A stretch of DNA of 64,000 bases from Candidatus Dependentiae bacterium (GCA_040878395.1 JBBDMI010000007.1:62001-126000), one strand, 5' to 3'. Numbered from the stretch's first letter, positions 38,614 to 48,043 are shown. The notes: generated from the sequence alone by a model not told the origin. A program made the numbers and translations.

Positions 38614-40355
38614 TAATTTATACCTTCTGAATATGCATGTACGGTACCAGGAAAATGTTGTAATAACATATGTGTTCTTGGCCATTGATCTTTTTGTGAT
38701 ATATCTAATAACGGACCATGGGATATGCGATTACTCTTCTGTCCATATGAACGTTTTTTTGTATAACTACCCTTATTACCGTATGAGGCCTGAACAGACT
38801 GAGAAGCAGTACGCTGTGGAGCTTGTTCCAGTACAATTGGAGCTGTTTTTATTGGTTCAACATCTTTACCGGTAAAATGTGGCTTAAATATAACCTGAGT
38901 ACCAAAACGTTTTTGAAGCACACGCATCCATTTGTTTTTGGTATTATCTAGCCAATCTTGAAAAAAAACAAACTTTTTACAAAACTCAACTTCCAACAAA
39001 TTAAGCTTTTCATCAAATTGTTTAAACACACTTTGCTTAAAAATTGAAATAACCAATGGATCATCCAATGATTCAATTTCACGCAAACTTAATTGCCATT
39101 TTTGAGAAAAATTTGCGGTTTCTTCATCAATAATATCTTCTTCCTCTTGGTCATCTTCTTGATCATCTTCGCTACACTCTTGCATAGGTACGGATAAAGG
39201 TGAAGGAGTAGATGAACAACCGGAACCTGGATCATTATCATTTGAACGACGCAAACTGCATAACTGCAATAAAATCATTTCAAAAAATGCATATTGATTA
39301 GTAGTTTTTAAAAACAGTTGTTCATTTTTATAGCAAAAATCAAGATATGCATGTAATTTTTTCCAACCGATTGTATGTATTATTTTTTTAATTGTATCAA
39401 CATGTTGCACAAACAAATTTGGCTCTACGCCATGTTTAATCCAAATAGATGCTCGCAAAAGTTGTAAAAAACTGCGCCACAGATAAAGAGCTGTATTTCC
39501 GGATGAATCAATCTTTTGCAAAGTATGTAAGAGCAAAATGCTATCGCCATGAACAACCGCCTGAAGCAATGCAATAATACGTTCATCTTCAACATGACCG
39601 AGCACACGCAATACCGCTTTTTTTGTAATATTACCAGCAGAAAAACGTACCGATTCCAACATATTAAGAGCATCACGCGCAGAACCTTCAGTCTCTTTAA
39701 TGATCAAATCCAGTCCGGCAACTTCATAACCAATATTCTCTTTATCACACACATGCATCAAATGAGTAAGCAAAACAGGTGCATCAATAGGCTTGAAAAA
39801 AAGTTGAAAGCAACGGGAACGGACGGTTTCTATGATTTTTTCCGGATCAGTTGTTGCTAAAATAAACAATACTGAAGCCGGCGGCTCTTCTAAAATTTTT
39901 AAAAATGCATTAAATGCAGCTTTACTAAGCATATGTGCTTCATCGATAAGATAAATTTTCTTGCGACCCATTAATGGCATCAAAGATGATGCATCAATTA
40001 TTTGACGCACGTTATCAACACCGGTATGAGAAGCCGCATCCATTTCAATAAAATCCGGATGTTTACCCGCAATCATCGATGTACATGAAACACATTGCAA
40101 GCAAGGAATCATATGTTTTTTTGGTTCTTTTTGAAACGCTTCAAATTCAGCACAATTTATTGCACTTGCAAAAACACGTGCGGTAGTTGTTTTTCCACAT
40201 CCACGCTGACCGGAAAAAAGATATACAGGGAAAAAATGATGCAAATACAAACTATTTTTTAGCATGCGCACAGACAAGTCCTGACCAATAATTTGATCAA
40301 ATTTTTGAGACCGCCATTTGCGCGCTAAATTAAGGTGAGCCTTTGTTGAACTCAT
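38613..40355 (-). CDS. dnaX: DNA polymerase III subunit gamma/tau
   Basis: The clamp-loader ATPase: Walker A GQRGCGKTT at about 49-57, a four-Cys zinc site (NCAEF... PCLQCVSC), Walker B with DEAHMLS, sensor ATTDPEKI, and the SRC arginine-finger motif. The C-terminal region is acidic (DQEEEDIIDEE) and then basic, as in the polymerase-binding tau part. The length of 580 aa indicates the tau form. It is followed directly by der with overlapping stop and start. The SRP RNA gene lies just upstream on the same strand, a common neighbour. Confidence 0.95.
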   Translation of the reverse strand: MSSTKAHLNLARKWRSQKFDQIIGQDLSVRMLKNSLYLHHFFPVYLFSGQRGCGKTTTARVFASAINCAEFEAFQKEPKKHMIPCLQCVSCTSMIAGKHPDFIEMDAASHTGVDNVRQIIDASSLMPLMGRKKIYLIDEAHMLSKAAFNAFLKILEEPPASVLFILATTDPEKIIETVRSRCFQLFFKPIDAPVLLTHLMHVCDKENIGYEVAGLDLIIKETEGSARDALNMLESVRFSAGNITKKAVLRVLGHVEDERIIALLQAVVHGDSILLLHTLQKIDSSGNTALYLWRSFLQLLRASIWIKHGVEPNLFVQHVDTIKKIIHTIGWKKLHAYLDFCYKNEQLFLKTTNQYAFFEMILLQLCSLRRSNDNDPGSGCSSTPSPLSVPMQECSEDDQEDDQEEEDIIDEETANFSQKWQLSLREIESLDDPLVISIFKQSVFKQFDEKLNLLEVEFCKKFVFFQDWLDNTKNKWMRVLQKRFGTQVIFKPHFTGKDVEPIKTAPIVLEQAPQRTASQSVQASYGNKGSYTKKRSYGQKSNRISHGPLLDISQKDQWPRTHMLLQHFPGTVHAYSEGIN

Positions 40356-40397
40356 GTATTATACACCACTAAAAGTTTTTTGTTTATATGAGAAAAG

Positions 40398-40482
40398 GGG
40401 AAAAGCATACAAGTAAAGTATTACTCTTGCTGCTTCCTTTCGGACCTGACAAATTAAGCAAACTTTTCCTAATGCTTTTCCC
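40398..40482 (-). ncRNA. ffs: Signal recognition particle RNA, small bacterial type
   Basis: The minus strand reads GTCAGGTCCGAAAGGAAGCA, then GCAAGAG, the conserved SRP apical loop and internal asymmetric loop that bind Ffh. The two ends pair perfectly over 11 bases (GGGAAAAGCAT with ATGCTTTTCCC), closing an 85-base rod. A T-rich run follows the 3' end as terminator. Confidence 0.93.
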
Positions 40483-40569
40483 ACATTTTTTATTTCAAAT
40501 TAATTGCTTTTCACACCCATTCCATTTTTTTGTCTTCACTCTACAACTATCTTAACAATTAATGTCAAA

Positions 40570-40669
40570 TTCCTTTTTCAAAGTTGGCCTGCCAACCGAA
40601 GCCTTGGCGAAGATTGGCCGTGCCAGGCGTAGCTTGCCGAGTCGGAAGACCCGGATAAGCGAAGACTGG
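40570..40669. repeat. GC-richer intergenic repeat abutting tRNA-Ser
   Basis: It contains GGCCTGCCAACCGAAGCC, then GCCAGGCGTAGCTTGCCGAG and GAAGACCCGGATAAGCGAAG, matching the arrangement at 32975-33025 beside tRNA-Ala. It ends at the tRNA 3' end, supplying the bases that read as CCA after the discriminator. Confidence 0.6.
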
Positions 40670-40758
40670 TGGAGAGAGAGGGATTCGAACCCTCGATGCC
40701 CCTTTCGAGACATACACGATTTCCAATCGTGCTCCTTCGACCACTCAGACACCTCTCC
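40670..40758 (-). tRNA. tRNA-Ser (GGA anticodon)
   Basis: A class II tRNA of 89 bases with acceptor GGAGAGG pairing TCTCTCC, anticodon loop TTGGAAA giving GGA, a long variable arm (about TATGTCTCGAAAGGGGCAT) and T arm GAGGGTTCGAATCCCTC. The discriminator reads A where Ser tRNAs usually have G. The next three bases on the strand (40669-40667) read CCA. Confidence 0.92.
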
Positions 40759-40772
40759 AAAAACAACGTATG

Positions 40773-41861
40773 TTATTTTTTATCTTTTGAAGGTGCTTCT
40801 TTTTTGGTTTCTTTTTTTTCTACAGCTTTTTTATCCGTTGCTTTAGCAGCCGGTTTTTCTCCTGAAGCTTTTACAGCTGTTTCTTTTGGAGCTGTTTTTT
40901 TCACAGAAGTACCCGCTACTGCTTTTTTTGTAGATTCAGTTTTTTTATCTGTTGCTTTAGCAGCCGGTTTTTCTTCTGAAGCTTTTACAGCTGTTTCTTT
41001 TGAAGCTGTTTCTTTTGAAGCTGTTTTTTTCACAGGAGCACTCGCTACTGCTTTTTTTGTAGATTCAGCTTTTTTTACCGGAGCTTTAGCATCCGTTTTT
41101 TTGTCTTCTTTTTCTTTTTTTGCTTTAGCAGCATCTTTTTCAGCTTGTTTAGCCAAACGTTCTTCTTCTTTTTTCGCTTCAAAAGATTCTTTACCTTTTT
41201 GAGCCGCTTCACCTAAATAATCAATAAGCACTTGAATTGCACGAGGAGAATCATCATTTGTTGGAATAACAAAGTCAACCATGCTTGGATCTGCATTAGT
41301 GTCAACAAGAGCAATTACAGGGATATTCATAGTCGTAGCTTCACGTAATGCTGAACCCTCTTTGAGTACATCAACAAGAACCAATGCGCCTACAGGCCAT
41401 TTTAAATTAAGAATACCACCAACGTTTTGTTCCAAACGAGCAGCAGCTTTACCTATAACGTTAAGTTCTTTTTTTGTATAATGTGGATATTTATCAGCTT
41501 TTGCTAAAATATCTTTATAATGCAAATATTTTGTTACTGACTTTTTAACTTGTGCAAAATTACTCAATGTACCACCAATCCAACGATGGCTAACATAAGG
41601 CATGTCAAGTTTTGTTGCAACTGATTTAATAACGTCTTGTGCCGGTTTCTTTGTACCAACCCATAAAACAGTTTCTCCTTTACCAACAAGTTGTTTTAAG
41701 AACTTAGCTGCTTTTTCAAGTTGAAATGCTGTTTTTGAAATATCAATAAGGTGAACGTTATTTTTGAATCCCCAGATATAGGGTTCCATTTTTGGACACC
41801 AGCGTCTTTTTTGATGACCAAAATGCACGCCGGCTTTAAATAATTTTTCTAATTGAATCAT
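40773..41861 (-). CDS. rpsB: 30S ribosomal protein S2 with long Lys/Ala-rich tail
   Basis: Residues 1-225 are a standard S2 (LFKAGVHFGHQKRRWCPKM, HLIDISKT, RWIGGTLSN, ADPSMVDFVIPTNDDS). Residues 226-362 are a low-complexity Lys/Ala/Glu/Thr extension with an internal repeat of about 50 residues around KKAVA..VKKTA.KETAVKAS and EKPAAKATDKK. Most bacterial S2 proteins stop near 240-260. The tail could bind rRNA or simply drift as a repeat. No tsf gene is next to it; tRNA-Ser follows downstream. Confidence 0.95.
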   Translation of the reverse strand: MIQLEKLFKAGVHFGHQKRRWCPKMEPYIWGFKNNVHLIDISKTAFQLEKAAKFLKQLVGKGETVLWVGTKKPAQDVIKSVATKLDMPYVSHRWIGGTLSNFAQVKKSVTKYLHYKDILAKADKYPHYTKKELNVIGKAAARLEQNVGGILNLKWPVGALVLVDVLKEGSALREATTMNIPVIALVDTNADPSMVDFVIPTNDDSPRAIQVLIDYLGEAAQKGKESFEAKKEEERLAKQAEKDAAKAKKEKEDKKTDAKAPVKKAESTKKAVASAPVKKTASKETASKETAVKASEEKPAAKATDKKTESTKKAVAGTSVKKTAPKETAVKASGEKPAAKATDKKAVEKKETKKEAPSKDKK

Positions 41862-41885
41862 GTATAATCCTTTAGGGTTATGACT

Positions 41886-41940
41886 GTTGTTTCCCGGGCC
41901 TTAAAAATTCAGTGGCCACCCTTACTGTAAGGGAAACAAG
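41886..41940 (-). promoter_or_regulatory. Structured leader of rpsB
   Basis: In the 5' untranslated part of rpsB the strand can fold as GTTTCCC...GGGAAAC closing a GGCC...GGCC stem, or alternatively as CCCTTACAGTAAGGG. S2-controlled rpsB leaders are known in other bacteria; this one is proposed only on position and pairing. Confidence 0.4.
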
Positions 41941-41998
41941 TATTATTAATATCAACGTTTACAAGTGTAACAAATTGCCCCAATAAAGCAATAAAACA

Positions 41999-43456
41999 TT
42001 ATGATTGTGCCAATGAAGCTTCTTTTGTTTGTGCTGTTTTAAGCAAAGGCTTATCCAAACCAATAACTTCATTATTTTTAACAGCTTTACTAAAGCGTTT
42101 TCCAAGCAACCATGCAGTAGCAAACCATAAACCAATCGACATCACAAAAAAGATTGCATGTGCCGGAATAAACAGTGCAGGTCCAAGCCATTCAGCAAAC
42201 AGATTAAACGAAGCGCCACTTGATTTAGCAAATTTTGACCCAAATGCATCAATCCATGATTTTGATTTAAATTTAATCTCTTTGACCGTCGGAATATATA
42301 ATCCTTCACGTACCGGCCAACTGAATGCATAATTTATCGCTTTAAGCACAACAAAAGTAAATACTATCACAATTGAACTGGCAGTATTGAACATAAAGAT
42401 AGTCAACACCAGACCTATTGAACCTGGAATAATCAACAAACAAACACGTTCCCCAAGTTTTTTGAGCAACTTCCTGGTACCAAAAAATGAAATTAAAAAA
42501 CCGGTAAAATGAGTTAAAAACATCATTTGAAACAATGAAGCAGAAACATCTGATAGGTTTTGCGCATTTGCTTGAGCAACACCAATACGCAAATAACTAA
42601 TAACAACACTCAGCAATTCATAGAAGAACACCATACCAAAAATACCCAATACGTAGGGATATTTAATAAGCATCCTCACTCCGGCAAAAATACCGGTATC
42701 TGATTGACCTGTTTTCTTTTTTATTTTTTCAACTTTATAGGCAGCCTCATATCCATGCAAGAATCTACCCGGAACTATTTTCATAAGATATAGAATTACA
42801 ACAGGAATCATCGCCAAAAATATCGCCGCCATAAATAAAGCCAATTGATGACTGGCAACATCAGATAGCACATTTTGCCCTGATGCATCTCGCCATGCAA
42901 ACAAAAGCCAGCATAAACCGGCACTCATCATGCCACCGATCTTTGATGAAGCGGCAATATTACCATAACGATTTTTTGCATTATCCGGGCTACTCACTGA
43001 GTTTACAAAAGCCCAAAAAACACTCACTACAAAAGGGGAAAACCCTTCACTGAAAAAATAAAACAACCAACCAAAGATACGAGTCGGGCTTTCTTGTGTA
43101 TTTGCAATACCGATCAATGGATCAGCTAAAAAATAAGCCAATGTAAGCGCCATAATCGCATAAAGTCCTGCATAAAAACAGAGCAAATAATAACGACGCA
43201 TTCTATCTACTAACTTCGAATAGATCACAATTGCCGGCATCAACATACACATTGACGCAAAGCGAGCATAGTTAATGTAATACTTTCCAACAATATGACT
43301 GAAAATTGAATCTTTTAGTGCCTGTACGAGCGTATAAGCAGCAATAACAAAGAAAAAAGTTAACCCTAAAAGTATAAATTTACGCCTTTCGTAATACAGT
43401 TTCATCTTTGGCGTATCGAGAGTGGTTGAATGCGCTGGCCCCATAAATATACCCAT
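41999..43456 (-). CDS. ATP/ADP translocase-family nucleotide transporter 1
   Basis: About twelve membrane helices over 485 residues, with the family patterns ALKDSIFSHIVG near the first helix, NYARFASMCMLMPAIVIYSK, and RIFGWLFYFFSEGFSPFVVSVFWAFVNS. These non-mitochondrial translocases occur in plastids and obligate intracellular bacteria, where they exchange ADP for host ATP or import nucleotides. Substrate cannot be read from sequence. A paralogue lies directly upstream on the same strand with a terminator between them, so they are probably separate transcripts. Confidence 0.93.
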   Translation of the reverse strand: MGIFMGPAHSTTLDTPKMKLYYERRKFILLGLTFFFVIAAYTLVQALKDSIFSHIVGKYYINYARFASMCMLMPAIVIYSKLVDRMRRYYLLCFYAGLYAIMALTLAYFLADPLIGIANTQESPTRIFGWLFYFFSEGFSPFVVSVFWAFVNSVSSPDNAKNRYGNIAASSKIGGMMSAGLCWLLFAWRDASGQNVLSDVASHQLALFMAAIFLAMIPVVILYLMKIVPGRFLHGYEAAYKVEKIKKKTGQSDTGIFAGVRMLIKYPYVLGIFGMVFFYELLSVVISYLRIGVAQANAQNLSDVSASLFQMMFLTHFTGFLISFFGTRKLLKKLGERVCLLIIPGSIGLVLTIFMFNTASSIVIVFTFVVLKAINYAFSWPVREGLYIPTVKEIKFKSKSWIDAFGSKFAKSSGASFNLFAEWLGPALFIPAHAIFFVMSIGLWFATAWLLGKRFSKAVKNNEVIGLDKPLLKTAQTKEASLAQS

Positions 43457-43504
43457 TCTATAGTTAAATTGAAAAAGTTGCTCCGTTCAATGCTTCATTA
43501 AACC

Positions 43505-43552
43505 GAAAAAAGAGCCTTCCTGCGTTATAATAACAGAAAGACTCTTTTTTTA
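43505..43552 (-). terminator. Rho-independent terminator after nucleotide transporter 2
   Basis: GAGTCTTTCTG pairs with CAGGAAGGCTC around a short AT loop, followed on the minus strand by a run of Ts. It lies 30 bases after the stop of the 43582-44934 gene. Confidence 0.75.
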
Positions 43553-43581
43553 ACTCTCAAATGCCATATGCTGCTTCTCTC

Positions 43582-44934
43582 TTAACAAACAACAGTGTCA
43601 TCTTTAATTGCTTTGTTATATTTTTTAGCAATATACATTGCTGCCAATACCCATATACCAATCATTCCCATAGAAGCCATTGCTGCTATTGACAAGAAAC
43701 TGTTCACACCAAGAACTGAGCGCAATCCGGCAAAGCTTGATCCACCCGCTTTTGAAAGTCGTGAACCGAAAGTTTCAATCCATGCAGTAGCTTTATATTT
43801 AGTATCTTTAGTTGTCGGAATATAAAGTTGCTTGATTGTTGGCTGAGTCAATGCATAGTTTACCGCTTTTGAGAACACCATAATCCAAAAGGCAATGTTC
43901 AGGCTAGCTGGATTAAACTTGATTAAAACAATAGCTAAACCAACCAATGGAGGCAACACCAAAAGAGACGCTGTCATACCCAATTTACGTTGAATGTTAT
44001 TGATACCAAGCAATACACATGCCATTGCCACAATACCTGTCCAAGTTGCATACTGAGAAAGCAATGCTTGTACGTTGGCTTCACCGCTATGCGCTGAAAA
44101 AGTTGTAACTTTAAAGTGATTGTCAACAATAGTAACGATTATCTCATACACAGATATGATAAGGAAAATGCCAAACAAATAACCTTTAGTCAAAAGCAAT
44201 TTCAAGCCTTCAAAAAAGCCCGGCTCGCCTTCTTCTTCAGTTGTTTCAACATTACCTGCAGCATAACCTACGAGATCTTTTTCAGGTACAGTTCTGATAA
44301 AATTCAACATTAAAAGAGCCATTGCAAACATCAATCCTGCACATATTGCCACGACAGGAGCACTATTTGTGAAACCCATTTTTCTAGCTGACATAAAGAA
44401 AGGGAAAACAATATTTGCAAGTTGTGCAAACAAAATTATTAGAGGAAAACCTCTTTTTGCCGCATCCGGTTTGGTAATATCAGTAGTAAATGCCCAGAAA
44501 AGCGCCACTACAAGTGAACCAAAACTTTCAACAAATGCATACCAAGCCCAACCAATATAACGATCCGGACTAGCAACTGTATTCATTAACCCCATAGTTT
44601 CTGTGGTAAATGCCCAAGCAAAACCTAATGTTGCTATGCCATAAAAAACAGTTAGAAAACAGAAAAATTTATGTCTTGGGAAAATGTCCGTCATTTTACT
44701 ATAAATAATCACAAGAGGAACATTGATAACTAATGAAATAATTTTAGCAAACCACAAGTAATCTGTACCACCAACGATTGCATTGAAGATACTATCTTTC
44801 ATAGTTCTCAAACTCCAATACGTCCCGATGATAAGACCAAAAACAATTGCCAACTGTAAAAATCTCATCAGTTCTTGGCGGTTCTCAAATTTACCCCATA
44901 ATGATTGTGCAACTCGTTTTAAACCACTCAGCAT
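43582..44934 (-). CDS. ATP/ADP translocase-family nucleotide transporter 2
   Basis: A 450-residue, roughly twelve-helix paralogue of the downstream transporter, sharing LRTMKDSIFNAIVGG, KIISLVINVPLVIIYSKM, YIGWAWYAFVESFGSLVVALFWAF and the C-terminal YIPTTKDTKYKATAWIETFGSR. Pairs of such transporters in other intracellular bacteria often divide ATP/ADP exchange from nucleotide import, but which does what here is unknown. It is divergent from lon. Confidence 0.93.
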   Translation of the reverse strand: MLSGLKRVAQSLWGKFENRQELMRFLQLAIVFGLIIGTYWSLRTMKDSIFNAIVGGTDYLWFAKIISLVINVPLVIIYSKMTDIFPRHKFFCFLTVFYGIATLGFAWAFTTETMGLMNTVASPDRYIGWAWYAFVESFGSLVVALFWAFTTDITKPDAAKRGFPLIILFAQLANIVFPFFMSARKMGFTNSAPVVAICAGLMFAMALLMLNFIRTVPEKDLVGYAAGNVETTEEEGEPGFFEGLKLLLTKGYLFGIFLIISVYEIIVTIVDNHFKVTTFSAHSGEANVQALLSQYATWTGIVAMACVLLGINNIQRKLGMTASLLVLPPLVGLAIVLIKFNPASLNIAFWIMVFSKAVNYALTQPTIKQLYIPTTKDTKYKATAWIETFGSRLSKAGGSSFAGLRSVLGVNSFLSIAAMASMGMIGIWVLAAMYIAKKYNKAIKDDTVVC

Positions 44935-45213
44935 TCATAAATCCTTTTGAATATGAATTATTAAAAAAATATCTATAAAACAACACTTTTACAGCTTATC
45001 AGATGATTTATAATTTGTAAAAAAGAAGATGAAAAAATTTTACTCTAAAATCTTCCTGGAGTAAAACTAAGAAATACCCTATTTTAATAGGTTAACACCT
45101 AAAATTAGGATGTACAATGAGCAAAAATATGGTAAAATAGGAGTAAATACAACGTAAGAAAAAACATTTGACCATATGACTTATTGTAAAGCAAAAAACT
45201 AGGAATTACTATT

Positions 45214-47637
45214 ATGATAGAAGTTCAAGACCAAAAACCTGTATTAATCGAAGGCGTTTCTACGTTTTTACCTCTTTTACCTCTTAAGAATGTTGTAATT
45301 CTTCCTAAGAGCATCACACCTATTATTGTAGGTCGGCCATCTTCAATTCGTGCAGTAGAATATGCATTAAAACATGATCGCTTAATTTTTATTACCACTC
45401 AAAAAGATTCTGAAGTAGAAAATCCGACCCTAGACAAGGTGTATCAAGTTGGTACACGTGCTACTATTTTACAAGTAATGCGTATGCCTAATGGAGCATT
45501 AAAAATATTAGCTGAAGGTATCTGCCGAGCGAAATCAATCAGTCTGGATCAAGACCAGGCCGATTTTATAGCTGTACACTATGATGATTTACCCACAACC
45601 GGCATAAAAGATTCTGTAGAATTGCAGGCATTATGGCGCCAAACCAAAGAGCTTTACCTGCAATATGCAAAACTCAATGAAAAAATGCCTACAGACCTGA
45701 TTAAAGATACCAAGTCACCGCAAGATTTTGACTATATCACCGATACTATTGCAGTACATTTGAACCTCACACTCCCTGAGCGTCAATCATTATTAGAAAT
45801 TCGTCATTTACAAAAACGTATCCTAAAGCTGTGTTCGTTCTTGCAACGTGATATTGAAATTTTACAGGTTGAACAAAAAATTCGTGGTCACATTCAAACT
45901 CAAGTTGAAACCAGCCAGCGCGAATACTACCTTCATGAGCAAATGAAAGCGATTCAAAAAGAACTTGGCCGTGAAGATCAATCTGCTGAAATTGCTCAAT
46001 TGCGTGAAAAAGCAAAAAAAATGGCTTTACCGACTGAATCATATGAAAAGGTTGAAAAAGAACTGCGTCGTCTTGACCAGATGCCACCTCTTTCGTCTGA
46101 AGCCGTTGTAAGCAGAAATTATGTTGATTGGATTTTATCTCTTCCATGGAATAAAACCAGTAAAGATACCATCAGTTTACGCCAAGCAGAAAATATTTTG
46201 AATAAAAACCATGCAGGCCTACACAAAGCAAAAGATCGTATTATTGAGTTCTTAGCTGCAAAAAAATTCTCTAAATCTCTTGAACGCTCACCGGTCATCT
46301 GCTTAGTTGGTCCTCCAGGAGTGGGAAAAACCTCTCTTGCAAAATCAATTTCAAAAAGCATGGGACGTGAATTTGTACGCATTTCACTCGGCGGCATAAA
46401 AGATGAAGCTGAAATCCGCGGACATCGCAGAACCTACATTGGTGCATTGCCAGGAAAAATCATCCAAGCAATAAAACGAGCCAAAACACAAAATCCTGTC
46501 ATCTTACTTGATGAGATCGACAAAATGGCACGAGATATGCAAGGTGATCCCGCATCAGCACTGCTTGAAGTTTTAGATCCGCAACAAAACAGTACCTTTG
46601 TTGATCACTTTTTGGATGTAGACTACGATCTATCTAAAGTGATGTTTATCGCCACAGCAAACATGATGGAAGGTATTCCTTATCCACTGTTTGATCGCAT
46701 GGAGATTATTTCATTAGCCGGTTATACAGAAGATGAAAAATTTGAAATTGCAAAACAGTTTTTGATTCCACAAAGCCTTAAGGAATATGATTTAACTGCA
46801 CGCCAATTTAAAATATCAAAAGAGATGTTGTATAAAGTTATCACAGAATACACAAAAGAAGCCGGCGTAAGACAACTTGAACGTATTCTTGCAAAACTAA
46901 TGCGTAAAGCGATTCAATCTATACTCAAAGATCCTAAAACAAAATGCATTACCATTAATGAAAAACTTATTTTTGAATGGCTTGGATATCCAAAATTTAA
47001 AAAAACCAGTTTGAATGGAAAAAAAGAACAGGTTGGTTTAACAACTGGATTGGCATGGACAGAGCTTGGTGGCGATGTGCTAGAAATAGAGACAACCATA
47101 CTGCCCGGCAAAGGCGGCATGACATTAACCGGCCAACTTGGTGAAGTGATGCAAGAATCTGCACATGCTGCATTAAGTTATATCAGAGCAAATACAACAA
47201 GACTTGGATTGCCTAAATCTTTTTATAATACACGTGAAATTCATGTGCATATCCCGGAAGGTGCAACACCTAAAGATGGTCCTTCAGCCGGCATAACTAT
47301 GTGTTCTGCTCTCATTTCTGCATTAACTGGTAAACCTACAAAAAACTGTCTTGCCTTAACCGGAGAAATAACTCTACAAGGACGAGTTCTTGCAGTAGGT
47401 GGATTAAAAGAAAAACTATTGGCAGCAAAACAACATGACATCAACACCGTTATTGTTCCGCATGAAAACTTTGATGACATACAAGATGTACTTAAAGAAA
47501 CCAAATTAGACGATATAAAAATTATTTACGCAAAAACTATGGACGAAGTTATAGATTCCGCTTTTGAACCAAACACATTTAAAAAGGTGCAAAAAAAATC
47601 AAAAAAGGCTATAACTAAAAAAGGTCGTAAAAAATAA
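45214..47637 (+). CDS. lon: ATP-dependent protease Lon
   Basis: An N-terminal LON substrate domain (LPLLPLKNVVILPKSITPI) is followed by a coiled-coil region (EYYLHEQMKAIQKELG), an AAA domain with GPPGVGKTS (about 366) and VILLDEIDKM, and a C-terminal Ser-Lys protease domain with PKDGPSAG (Ser about 690) and GGLKEKLLAAK (Lys about 733). It degrades misfolded cytosolic proteins. At 807 aa it is full length, with a basic Lys-rich C-terminus. The divergent spacer to the transporter gene is about 280 bases and holds AT-rich promoter-like sequence. Confidence 0.97.
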   Translation: MIEVQDQKPVLIEGVSTFLPLLPLKNVVILPKSITPIIVGRPSSIRAVEYALKHDRLIFITTQKDSEVENPTLDKVYQVGTRATILQVMRMPNGALKILAEGICRAKSISLDQDQADFIAVHYDDLPTTGIKDSVELQALWRQTKELYLQYAKLNEKMPTDLIKDTKSPQDFDYITDTIAVHLNLTLPERQSLLEIRHLQKRILKLCSFLQRDIEILQVEQKIRGHIQTQVETSQREYYLHEQMKAIQKELGREDQSAEIAQLREKAKKMALPTESYEKVEKELRRLDQMPPLSSEAVVSRNYVDWILSLPWNKTSKDTISLRQAENILNKNHAGLHKAKDRIIEFLAAKKFSKSLERSPVICLVGPPGVGKTSLAKSISKSMGREFVRISLGGIKDEAEIRGHRRTYIGALPGKIIQAIKRAKTQNPVILLDEIDKMARDMQGDPASALLEVLDPQQNSTFVDHFLDVDYDLSKVMFIATANMMEGIPYPLFDRMEIISLAGYTEDEKFEIAKQFLIPQSLKEYDLTARQFKISKEMLYKVITEYTKEAGVRQLERILAKLMRKAIQSILKDPKTKCITINEKLIFEWLGYPKFKKTSLNGKKEQVGLTTGLAWTELGGDVLEIETTILPGKGGMTLTGQLGEVMQESAHAALSYIRANTTRLGLPKSFYNTREIHVHIPEGATPKDGPSAGITMCSALISALTGKPTKNCLALTGEITLQGRVLAVGGLKEKLLAAKQHDINTVIVPHENFDDIQDVLKETKLDDIKIIYAKTMDEVIDSAFEPNTFKKVQKKSKKAITKKGRKK

Positions 47638-47673
47638 TTCTTTTAAATTTTAAAAAATACGGAGACGCTTCTT

Positions 47674-47892
47674 ATGAATAAGAATATTCTTGCTGCATTG
47701 TTGTGTGTTGTATCTTTAGGCTTTTTAGCTTCTTGCGGTAAAGACTGCTGCCCTGAAGAGTGTGATCCTTGTGAAACCACCTACACATATGAAGATGAAT
47801 GCAACGAATGTAGCCCATACTCTGAAGTAGATGTTGAGACTGAGCAAACACTAAGTTATTCACGCGACATTACTTCTGTCAACAAATTCTAA
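47674..47892 (+). CDS. Cysteine-rich small lipoprotein, 72 aa
   Basis: The start follows CGGAGACG. The N-terminal helix ends in a lipobox, LASC, so the mature lipoprotein begins at Cys21 and is only about 52 residues. It contains seven further cysteines in CGKDCCPEECDPCE and CNECS, plus many Asp/Glu. This could be a metal-binding or disulfide-cross-linked surface lipoprotein. It lies 36 bases after lon, with a terminator behind it. The family is not recognised. Confidence 0.75.
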   Translation: MNKNILAALLCVVSLGFLASCGKDCCPEECDPCETTYTYEDECNECSPYSEVDVETEQTLSYSRDITSVNKF

Positions 47893-47913
47893 TTAAGCAA
47901 ACAACTGTTTATT

Positions 47914-47945
47914 AAAAAAAGTCGAGTATATCTCGGCTTTTTTTA
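47914..47945 (+). terminator. Rho-independent terminator
   Basis: AAGTCGAG-TATAT-CTCGGCTT with A and T runs on both flanks, 20 bases after the lipoprotein stop. Confidence 0.85.
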
Positions 47946-48043
47946 TGTTTAATATATCTTATCTTGATGAATCAAATATGAATGCTATCCTTTAGCTAAC
48001 ATTAATCATTTATTTTTGCACACAAACAAAAATCAGGGAATCG

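Noticed and set aside
40552-40846. Frames on both strands across tRNA-Ser and the neighbouring repeat
   Set aside because: They read through a tRNA gene and a repeat, with no binding sites and no recognisable protein.
40669-41202. Plus-strand frame of 177 codons opposite rpsB
   Set aside because: It is antisense to the Lys/Ala-rich repeat of the S2 tail.
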